A DNA stretch of 12,233 nt. It comes from Stramenopiles sp. TOSAG23-2. Lineage: Eukaryota > Sar. This document shows positions 1 to 6,237 of the stretch, in pieces. Each line of letters begins with the position of its first letter. Positions within the stretch are counted from its first letter, which is position 1. Made by a program: the position numbers and the translations under genes. Below the pieces are notes generated by a model, which was given only the letters and a program-made list of their open reading frames with translations, made no database searches and was not told where the DNA came from. The stretch lies in assembly GCA_900128395.1 (NCBI GenBank), contig LT649757.1, positions 2,221 through 14,453 of the forward strand. Direction: 5' to 3'.

Positions 1-22
1 ACCATTATTTTCTTTTTTACCA

Positions 23-1312
23 ATGATAAATTATATTTTTTTACTGGTAATTACATTTTATGGATATGCATTACATTTGGTTCTTTCTCAATCTACTGAT
101 GATGATAGTTTGACTTTATATTTATATATGTATGGTATTATATGTATATTTGATGTTGGTTTTTTTTTCTCTACTCGTCCTGGAGATATTTTGAAATTTT
201 TAATTGCCACATTATTAGTAAAAAATGGTAATGGAAGTAGTATTTATTTATGTTATTTCATGGTGGCATGTTTATATATGTGGAGTGGTATTAGCAAATT
301 ACGTGGATATTTTTCTCAATTTGTATTTCAATATTGGTTTTGTTTAATGTCACCGGTATCGTATCATATAAAATTTTTATATTTAAATGAAAATGGTTGG
401 CCAACGAAATTTGGTATTTGGTTTGGATGGTTTGGTGCTTTACAAGAAGCTATTGTTGGCATTTGTATGTTAATTCCATCTACAATGGTTCCGTATGCAA
501 CAGAAATACAATATGGTGCTGTTTGTTTAGGTACATTAATGCATGTATTTATATTTATATTTGGTATTGGGCCTTATCGATGGAACATCATGCAGGTATA
601 TTTATTATGGGCAAGTTATATTATTTCATGTGAAAGATATTCAAATAATAATAATTATAATACTAATGGAGGTGTTGGTAATTTTTTTACTACTGAATTG
701 TTAAAAGATAATAATGTTGATGGTGTGAATAACAATGGTATTGTAGTATTTGTTTATGGAATTGTTTTTGGAATGATTATCCCAATCATTGGTTTATTTA
801 GCACAAAATTGCTTGGTAAATATTTGGGTGGCTATCGAATGGGAAACTTTCACTTCGCTGGGAATGAATTTGCAACATTATTTTTACTTGATAATAAAAA
901 TGTTAAAAAAGAAATGATTAAAGATATTAATGAATATGAACAATATATAAAATTTTCATTTGGTGCAGATACGATGGATATTCGTCCATGTATTAAAGAA
1001 TATAAGAAGACACATACACCATTAATGTTACGTGATGAAATGTTAAACAACATCATGTTAAATACTAAATTTGATGAAAGTTTGGAAATTATTACATTGC
1101 GTTATGCAGGAATTATCCGTGAAAAATACACTAATAATGGTAAATTATTGATGTTCCAAGCATTTCCAATTAATTTTTTTCATGGCACGACGAAAGAATA
1201 TGAAATTTGGGATTTGTCCGATGGCATCGACCATCGCCGTTTAATTAAAACTGGCCATGTTGATTTGCCATGGGAAAGGTATGATCAGATAAATGGTGGT
1301 ATTGTCAGATGA
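23..1312 (+). CDS. Multi-pass membrane protein resembling DUF3556, probably 5'-incomplete
   Basis: The 429-residue frame has hydrophobic stretches near residues 2-21, 31-50, 55-66, 73-90, 129-152, 159-182, 188-202 and 239-262, then a soluble C-terminal part of about 160 residues. Motifs that stand out are WSGISKLRGYF (87-97), an LMHVFIF stretch (172-178) followed by GPYRWN (183-188), and GNFHFAGNEFATLFL (274-288). From memory these resemble the actinobacterial transmembrane family DUF3556 (W-x-G-x-x-K-L, a His-Phe-Ile segment before a W-N, and a G-N-x-x-x-x motif after the last membrane helix). That family has no known function and its members are longer (nearly 600 residues). HTTM/gamma-carboxylase-like proteins are an alternative because they share the W-G-x-x-K-L look. 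The frame stays open upstream of the ATG to base 2, so the gene may start outside the window. It contains an Asn-rich cytosolic or lumenal loop (residues 208-237). It ends in TGA. The coding call is secure; the family call is tentative. Confidence 0.75.
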   Translation: MINYIFLLVITFYGYALHLVLSQSTDDDSLTLYLYMYGIICIFDVGFFFSTRPGDILKFLIATLLVKNGNGSSIYLCYFMVACLYMWSGISKLRGYFSQFVFQYWFCLMSPVSYHIKFLYLNENGWPTKFGIWFGWFGALQEAIVGICMLIPSTMVPYATEIQYGAVCLGTLMHVFIFIFGIGPYRWNIMQVYLLWASYIISCERYSNNNNYNTNGGVGNFFTTELLKDNNVDGVNNNGIVVFVYGIVFGMIIPIIGLFSTKLLGKYLGGYRMGNFHFAGNEFATLFLLDNKNVKKEMIKDINEYEQYIKFSFGADTMDIRPCIKEYKKTHTPLMLRDEMLNNIMLNTKFDESLEIITLRYAGIIREKYTNNGKLLMFQAFPINFFHGTTKEYEIWDLSDGIDHRRLIKTGHVDLPWERYDQINGGIVR

Positions 1313-1343
1313 GAGGAGAGTATATAAGTAATGTGGATCTATT

Positions 1344-1366
1344 ATAATCTTGTTGAACAAGATTAT
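1344..1366. repeat. Perfect 23-base inverted repeat, hairpin after the first gene
   Basis: Eleven bases (ATAATCTTGTT) are followed by a single G and their exact reverse complement. In RNA this gives a 10-base-pair stem with a three-base loop, plus two possible G-U pairs at its foot. It starts 31 bases after the TGA at 1310-1312, so it would sit in the 3' untranslated region of the upstream gene. Confidence 0.8.
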
Positions 1367-1416
1367 GGACATCAAAAAAGAAGAGAGCCGGAGAGCCAGA
1401 GAGCAGATGTGATGTA

Positions 1417-1433
1417 CTCTGGACACACCAGAG
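1417..1433. repeat. Short hairpin, 6-base stem
   Basis: CTCTGG and CCAGAG are exact reverse complements separated by five bases (ACACA). On its own this could be chance, but it lies between two longer hairpins in the same 3' region. Confidence 0.5.
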
Positions 1434-1434
1434 A

Positions 1435-1463
1435 TTTTCCTTGCCAGTACCTGACAAGGAAAA
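1435..1463. repeat. Hairpin, 9-base perfect stem
   Basis: TTTTCCTTG at 1435-1443 is the exact reverse complement of CAAGGAAAA at 1455-1463, with an 11-base loop. It begins one base after the preceding short hairpin. Confidence 0.65.
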
Positions 1464-1785
1464 CAGATGTGATATGTATACACGATGAGTGATGATTTAC
1501 AAAAAAAATTATAATATAAAACACCTTAAAATATTCAACTTTTAGCACCACACAGCACTACAGGTAGCATTGCTACTGTAAACTTCCCACACCTCACAAA
1601 ACACAATATCTATATATATAATAACTGTAATAATTTGATGCAATATTTGTAATTAATAACATGTACATACACATTCCTTTCACGAATCCAATTCATCATA
1701 ATATTACTTTTTACTGGTTGAACAAAGAGATAAATAACCCATTTTGTAAAATAATATAAAATAAATAAATAGTCACGAGAATTTA

Positions 1786-1806
1786 CCCCCCCCTTCTTTT
1801 TTTCCC
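1786..1806 (+). promoter_or_regulatory. Uninterrupted pyrimidine tract just upstream of the Hsp70 start
   Basis: Twenty-one consecutive pyrimidines, beginning with eight C, end ten bases before the ATG at 1817. The tract probably lies in the 5' leader. It could be a leader element, part of the core promoter, or a 3' splice-site-like tract, but no AG acceptor follows it before the ATG, so splicing is not supported. Confidence 0.4.
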
Positions 1807-1816
1807 ACTAATTATC

Positions 1817-2995
1817 ATGGATGATAATACAGCACAATTAATTTTTTTTGCCATTGTTGGTTTAATTGCTATGATATATTATGGTATACCATCAAGAACA
1901 AAAACAATTGGAATTGACTTAGGGACAACGTATTCTTTAGCAGCATATATGAATCCAAATGATTATTCTTTACATTTAGTACCAAGCGTTAGCTCTGTTG
2001 TTACATACTTTCCAAACAAGACGCATATAGTTGGTTATTCCCAATTTAGGAGGAAATCGCCAGAAAATACCATTTTTGAAGCAAAGCGTTTTATTGGACG
2101 TACATTTAAAGAAGTAAATGATAATTTATCACTAAAAAAAGATGGTAGTAATAAATATTACCCATTTAAAATCGTACCTTTAAATGATGGTGAATCAATT
2201 GGTTTTTATATACCAGCTATTGATAAAGTAGTTGATCCAATTGAAATAGGTTCTAAAATAGTGGAGGAATTAAAACGCCGCGTGGATGCACAATTAGGCC
2301 ATCGTATGGCACGAAGTGTTGTTATTGCTACACCAGCTGAATTTACAGCTTTACAAAAGGAATATACAGCACAAATTTTTGAACGTGCAGGCTATCGAGT
2401 AACAGCAGCATTGGATGAACCAACTGCAGCTGCTATGGCATATGGCTTACATCGTCAAGATAATATTAATTATGTTTTAGTTTATGACTGGGGTGGTGGT
2501 ACTTTGGATATTGCATTATTATGGATCAAAGATGGAAATGTACAATTATTAAGCACGGATGGTGATCGTGATTTTGGTGGTGCTAATATTGATCAATGTT
2601 TATTTGATTTATTGAAAAATAAATTTCCACCAAATGATTCAAAATGTCCATCCCATGTCTTATTACCAATTGCTGAAGAAACTAAAATAAAGTTATCAAA
2701 ATATGATCAAACAACAGTTAGATGTGGGCGTTCTATATATACCATTGATCGTAAAGAATTTGAAACGCATTGTGAAGATATTTTAGATCGTGCTATGTTA
2801 AGTATGGAACGATTATTGGATGAATCAAAAGTACGAAATGATGAAATTGATGCGGTGGTCTTAGTAGGTGGCAGTACTCGAATTCCATCGTTACGAAGTC
2901 GATTGACTCGATTTTTCAATGGTAAAAAGCCATTAACTGATATTGATCCAGATACAGCAGTTGCTGTTGGTTGTGCACGAGCAAGTGAGGATTAA
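1817..2995 (+). CDS. Membrane-anchored, ATPase-domain-only Hsp70, HSPA13/STCH-like
   Basis: The 392-residue protein has an N-terminal hydrophobic anchor or uncleaved signal (residues about 8-24), then a complete Hsp70 nucleotide-binding domain. Recognisable motifs are phosphate-1 IGIDLGTTYS (31-40), EAKRFIGRTF with the catalytic Lys90 (88-97), connect-1 DEPTAAAMAYGLH (200-212), phosphate-2 DWGGGTLD (224-231) and the adenosine motif VVLVGGSTRIP (347-357). It stops right after the DPDTAVAVG stretch that closes the ATPase domain, so the linker and the peptide-binding and lid domains are absent. This matches HSPA13 (STCH), an ER/microsome-associated Hsp70 made of an N-terminal hydrophobic segment and an ATPase domain only. 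The human protein is 471 residues; this one is shorter and seems to lack the charged insertion. There is no KDEL-type tail. Trp225 replaces the usual small or aliphatic residue of phosphate-2. The ATG has A at -3 and G at +4, and an in-frame TAA at 1766-1768 rules out a longer start. A client role is unknown. Confidence 0.92.
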   Translation: MDDNTAQLIFFAIVGLIAMIYYGIPSRTKTIGIDLGTTYSLAAYMNPNDYSLHLVPSVSSVVTYFPNKTHIVGYSQFRRKSPENTIFEAKRFIGRTFKEVNDNLSLKKDGSNKYYPFKIVPLNDGESIGFYIPAIDKVVDPIEIGSKIVEELKRRVDAQLGHRMARSVVIATPAEFTALQKEYTAQIFERAGYRVTAALDEPTAAAMAYGLHRQDNINYVLVYDWGGGTLDIALLWIKDGNVQLLSTDGDRDFGGANIDQCLFDLLKNKFPPNDSKCPSHVLLPIAEETKIKLSKYDQTTVRCGRSIYTIDRKEFETHCEDILDRAMLSMERLLDESKVRNDEIDAVVLVGGSTRIPSLRSRLTRFFNGKKPLTDIDPDTAVAVGCARASED

Positions 2996-3046
2996 AAATA
3001 TTTTTTGCGTATAACACATGTTGTAGAAAGAGACGGAGAGAGGAGG

Positions 3047-3072
3047 AATAAAAAGTTTGTGTTGTGTGTATG
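3047..3072 (+). terminator. Candidate poly(A) signal and GT-rich downstream element
   Basis: AATAAA at 3047-3052 lies 52 bases after the Hsp70 stop and is followed by a GT-rich stretch (GTTTGTGTTGTGTGTATG). This is the order expected for a eukaryotic cleavage and polyadenylation site, although the GT-rich part is closer to AATAAA than usual. Confidence 0.5.
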
Positions 3073-3111
3073 ATCCATTTTTTTATACACAAGAGGTTCG
3101 TATTTTTAATG

Positions 3112-3144
3112 TACGTGTATCATACATTAAATATTATACACGTA
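3112..3144. repeat. Hairpin, 9-base perfect stem, inside a longer imperfect one
   Basis: TACGTGTAT (3112-3120) and ATACACGTA (3136-3144) are exact reverse complements around a 15-base loop. With gaps the pairing can extend outward to CGTATT near 3099 and AATACG near 3154-3159. Confidence 0.6.
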
Positions 3145-3153
3145 AAAAATATT

Positions 3154-3165
3154 AATACGCGTATT
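3154..3165. repeat. Perfect 12-base palindrome AATACGCGTATT
   Basis: The twelve bases equal their own reverse complement, with a CGCG core in otherwise AT-rich DNA. It directly follows the larger hairpin. It may be a protein-binding site or simply chance. Confidence 0.5.
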
Positions 3166-3221
3166 TAAAAATTAAATATATCCAATTTCTATTTGTTTAA
3201 CATTTATAAATATGATAAATC

Positions 3222-3242
3222 ATATGCATATATAATGCATAT
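3222..3242. repeat. Inverted repeat, 8-base arms
   Basis: ATATGCAT and ATGCATAT flank a five-base ATATA loop. Each arm also contains the palindrome ATGCAT. The AT-rich composition makes chance a real possibility. Confidence 0.45.
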
Positions 3243-3363
3243 TATCCCTTTCAAAATAATTTTAAAAAAAAAATATTTTTTATAGACCTATTTTTATAAA
3301 AATACATTTTTTCTTTCGCACTTTCGTACACATACTTTTTTACTCTTTTCTCTCTCTCTTCTA

Positions 3364-5217
3364 TCAATCCAAACTTCCTCCAAATTCTTCGTATTGATGT
3401 GCTAATGTCATGACGCATGCTTTACCAAATTTTGTATGCGACCCAACACCAACACCACATACTTGTATTTTTGGATTGAATAACAATTGTCTATGATCAC
3501 GTGATGGGCGTCCATCATCAACAATTAAACCAATTACAAAATCAGCACCTTGTTGCCATGGACCAAATTCAATTGCTTCACCGAAAGCACCTTTTAATGT
3601 ACCATTTGCATTTGCTCTTGCCGATGCACGGCGACCATCTGAGCCAACATGTCCAACATTGCCAGAACTTCCGATATCTTGTACATGTGATTGAGATGCA
3701 TGTGTCATTCCATTGCTTAAACGAAATCCATCCATTGGATCAATGGAACGTAAATATTCCATAGCTGTTTGAAATGCTGGACGTCCTTCAATTGTTTCAA
3801 CATTACCCCAATTAAAACGAAATATTTTATCACTACCTAAATATGCTAGTCTTGATTCGATTAAATCAGCCATTTCCCATGGACGTGTACGTGCTAGATT
3901 TAATGCATTGAATACTTGCTCTTCTAATGGGGATAATTTTGTATTACTATTCAACGCTTCATCGATAGTTGGTGGTGATGGTGGTGGACCAACTGTACTA
4001 CGTCGAGAACGTCTATTATTGTTTATGTTCTCATCGTCGTCATCATCATCATCATCCTCGTCTTGATTACTATCATTATTCTTATCAAATGTCATTGGTG
4101 GTACTTGAGGTGGCGGCATTTGTGGTGGTGCAACAATCGAACTTTTACGACGTTTTGATGGACTATTTCCATCTGTTGACATGTTCATATTGTCATTATT
4201 ATTATTATTATTATTATTGTCACTATCATCATCATCTGAATCATCACTATCGTCATCATCATTGTCACCTTGTTGCATTGGAGGTAATGGTGGTAATTGA
4301 ATCTCATCATATCCACCAAACGAATCATCAGAATCATTATCCGTCGATTCTTCCCCATTTAACAATGCTTCTTTTACTAATTCAGTGTTTATATTGTCAT
4401 ACGTAGGAACACTGATATCATCTAAAGTTTCTTCTACCAACATATCCAATGGTTGATAACCACCATCTTCAGGTGGTATTGGTGGTGGTAATATCAAACT
4501 AGGACGTCGTGAACGTATAAATTCATCATCCACTTTCATCATTAAACTATCAATTACTTTGCGATTCTCACCACTTTTGCTTAAATTGTGAATCGCTCGT
4601 TCTGCTTGATGCTTGACACCATCATGCTCCGAAGTCAATAATTTAACTATTGGAGCTAAACCATTTTGTCTACCGATTGCCACTTCAATACTATCATGTA
4701 CAGCTAAATTTCCAAGTGTTGCTAATGCTTCAACAAGCGCAGCATACTCATCTTTGTTTTCTAATATTCGAATGCACGCTTTAATAGCACCACGCTTTGC
4801 AATCAATACTTTAATTTCATCGTTTACACTTAAATTTGCCAACGCACGTCCTGCTTTGATTCGTATATTTAAATTTTCATTCCACAACTCTTGTATTAAG
4901 ATTTCTATCCACCCATCTTTTGCCAATATATCTCGATTTTTTTCATTTGAAGCTAAATTCGATATTGTATGTATAGCACAATGTTTAATATCAACGTTTG
5001 AGTTTTGACAAAATAACTTAATCAAACGCGTACCACCTAGTGCGACAATTGCTATTTGTGCTTGCGCATGAACTGTTTCATTTGCAAGTCGATGTGCAAC
5101 TAAATGAATTTTCTCTGGATGTTCTAATAAATATTTTTCTAACTGTTTCAAACCATCACGTGGTTTTAAAAAATCAAATACAGACGATAAATAACGTGAA
5201 TGTTGTTTGTTTCCCAT
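3364..5217 (-). CDS. Armadillo-repeat protein fused to a CAP/SCP domain
   Basis: This 617-residue protein has three parts. Residues about 45-220 carry roughly four armadillo repeats of about 42 residues, with the typical A-x-x-x-I-x-N-L-A/S helix ends (AIHTISNLA, AGRALANLS, ALATLGNLA, AIHNLS). Residues about 230-425 form a disordered linker with acidic runs, eight consecutive Asn (334-341) and proline-rich patches. Residues about 428-612 form a CAP domain of the bacterial/protist type, with L-N-x-A-R-T-x-P (440-446), HVGSDG (523-528), FGEAIEFG (545-552), DDGRPSRDHR (567-576), LFNP (579-582) and GVGVGSH (588-594). His523, Glu547 and His575 fit three of the four CAP cavity residues; an Asp at 567/568 may stand for the fourth. 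There is no signal peptide, which is odd because most CAP proteins are secreted. The N-terminus MGNKQHS is only a weak myristoylation candidate. The ATG has A at -3 and G at +4, and an in-frame TGA lies at 5244-5242. A scaffold or regulator role is inference only. Confidence 0.88.
   Translation of the reverse strand: MGNKQHSRYLSSVFDFLKPRDGLKQLEKYLLEHPEKIHLVAHRLANETVHAQAQIAIVALGGTRLIKLFCQNSNVDIKHCAIHTISNLASNEKNRDILAKDGWIEILIQELWNENLNIRIKAGRALANLSVNDEIKVLIAKRGAIKACIRILENKDEYAALVEALATLGNLAVHDSIEVAIGRQNGLAPIVKLLTSEHDGVKHQAERAIHNLSKSGENRKVIDSLMMKVDDEFIRSRRPSLILPPPIPPEDGGYQPLDMLVEETLDDISVPTYDNINTELVKEALLNGEESTDNDSDDSFGGYDEIQLPPLPPMQQGDNDDDDSDDSDDDDSDNNNNNNNNDNMNMSTDGNSPSKRRKSSIVAPPQMPPPQVPPMTFDKNNDSNQDEDDDDDDDDENINNNRRSRRSTVGPPPSPPTIDEALNSNTKLSPLEEQVFNALNLARTRPWEMADLIESRLAYLGSDKIFRFNWGNVETIEGRPAFQTAMEYLRSIDPMDGFRLSNGMTHASQSHVQDIGSSGNVGHVGSDGRRASARANANGTLKGAFGEAIEFGPWQQGADFVIGLIVDDGRPSRDHRQLLFNPKIQVCGVGVGSHTKFGKACVMTLAHQYEEFGGSLD
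4030..4266 (-). repeat. Low-complexity acidic and Asn-coding trinucleotide runs
   Basis: Within the ARM-CAP linker, GAT/GAC-type codons give Asp runs at residues 318-333 (with some Ser and Asn) and 386-396. An AAT run gives eight Asn (334-341; bases 4195-4218). Such runs slip in replication, so length differences between alleles are likely. The opposite strand shows His/Tyr-rich frames here that are only shadows. Confidence 0.8.
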
Positions 5218-5265
5218 ACTTTTATTAATATTATTATACTTTCAATTTATTTTAGTAGGGAAGAA

Positions 5266-5278
5266 ATATATATATATA
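5266..5278. repeat. AT dinucleotide repeat, 13 bases
   Basis: An alternating AT run lies about 50 bases upstream of the ARM-CAP start. It could supply a TATA-like element for that gene, which cannot be decided here. Confidence 0.55.
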
Positions 5279-5368
5279 CTATCTATATCTATATAATTAC
5301 TCCAGGTAATGAAACATGTAACTTTTACAATCAGGAATATTTTCGTTGCAATAATTGTTTTTAGATTC

Positions 5369-5389
5369 TATATATATATATATATATAT
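5369..5389. repeat. TA dinucleotide microsatellite, 21 bases
   Basis: An uninterrupted TA alternation of ten and a half units in the spacer. It is likely to vary in length between individuals. Confidence 0.75.
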
Positions 5390-5906
5390 GTATTGTCTCT
5401 TTCTTCTTAGTTCACTTCACAGTAATAGTTGTTCTGCATGTTTTATATTGTAATAATATTTTGTCTTTTCTATTAGCATGCATTATAATATTATTATTTT
5501 TTTTAGTAGTTGTTTTTTAACGACGATCCCCTGTGTGTGTGCTGCACATTGATTTCCTGGAGATTTCTACAGCAGTAGCTAATATTTCCCTGTTAGGATA
5601 ATTGGCATACAAAAGTAGTACACAGCATTAGAGATTTCGTTTTAAGGGTTTTTTCTTCCCTTTCCAGAAAGTTCAATTGAATTCAAAAGGAGGAAAATTA
5701 CAAAGGAGCGACCACGACGACAAAATTTTTTTTTTTATATAAAATGTTCTCTTACTCATATATACTGCTGTATAAAATATATACTGATGGTTAGTACTTT
5801 GTATTTAAAATATCATTTACCTGTTACCTAGTATAAATAATTCATTACTTCACCGATAGAAATATATACACACATCACTTATTTGTTTTTTACTTATACA
5901 CAAGTA

Positions 5907-6203
5907 TTATGAAGTAGAATTCTCACTTGATTCAATATCTTTCATCTTCTGTTTTATTGTATTTTTAATATGTTTGCATTTCTTTAAAATCGACATTGCA
6001 GTAACCATATCACCAGTTTTTTTAGCATATATAGCATTAGCTCTATAATGTTTAAATTGCTTTAATGATTCTCTTACTTCTTCCTCGGTTTCTTTTTTAT
6101 TTATTACTTGCTTTTGTTGTACTGTATCTTTTGTGTTATTTCCATTTCCTCCTTTCTTTTTAATTTTGATTTTTTTTCTTTTGTTTTTTTTGTTTGACAT
6201 TGT

Positions 6204-6237
<34 letters not shown>

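Larger units (their letters stand above)
1313..1816. other. Intergenic spacer with hairpins and a 60-base-spaced direct repeat
   Basis: I see no credible gene here. The left part just after the TGA stop is purine-rich (GAGGAGAG, then GAAGAGAGCCGGAGAGCC) and holds three hairpins listed separately. The ten-mer CAGATGTGAT occurs at 1404-1413 and again at 1464-1473. A further short inverted repeat, GTAGC-ATT-GCTAC, lies at 1564-1576. The right part (about 1600-1775) is very AT-rich and includes overlapping AATAAA units at about 1757-1770. These could serve as a poly(A) signal for the upstream gene, but at about 450 bases from its stop this is uncertain. The promoter of the Hsp70 gene must lie in this spacer; no unambiguous TATA box can be told apart from the general AT richness. 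Confidence 0.6.
2996..3363. other. Spacer between convergent genes, palindrome-rich
   Basis: Both flanking genes end here, so this is 3' sequence for each. It holds a purine-rich run after the Hsp70 stop (about 3026-3047), an AATAAA with a GT-rich follower, three inverted repeats and a CT-rich run (about 3345-3360). On the minus strand that run reads as GA repeats directly after the ARM-CAP stop. No open frame of note and no RNA gene are seen. Confidence 0.6.
5218..5906. other. Long AT-rich spacer, presumed promoter of the ARM-CAP gene
   Basis: This 689-base spacer lies upstream of the ARM-CAP gene and downstream of the giant surface-protein gene, both on the minus strand. I find no coding frame, tRNA or rRNA. 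It contains two TA microsatellites, a less AT-rich patch at about 5521-5610 (GTGTGTGTGCTGCAC and neighbours), and a distant pair of complementary ten-mers, TACAGCAGTA near 5568 and TACTGCTGTA near 5763. No canonical AATAAA on the minus strand follows the TAA stop of the surface-protein gene closely. Confidence 0.55.

Noticed and set aside
1786-1816. Splice acceptor before the Hsp70 ATG, suggested by the pyrimidine tract
   Set aside because: No AG follows the tract before the ATG, and the start has good context with an in-frame stop upstream.
3969-4406. Plus-strand frame rich in His and Tyr opposite the ARM-CAP linker
   Set aside because: It is the antisense reading of the Asp and Asn codon runs; composition is extreme and the minus-strand frame has real domains on both sides.
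4613-5008. 131-residue plus-strand frame opposite the armadillo repeats
   Set aside because: No recognisable motif, and the minus strand encodes clear armadillo repeats over the same bases.
5568-5773. Complementary ten-mers TACAGCAGTA and TACTGCTGTA as ends of a small mobile element
   Set aside because: No target-site duplication or further terminal similarity is visible; a single ten-base match at this distance can be chance.
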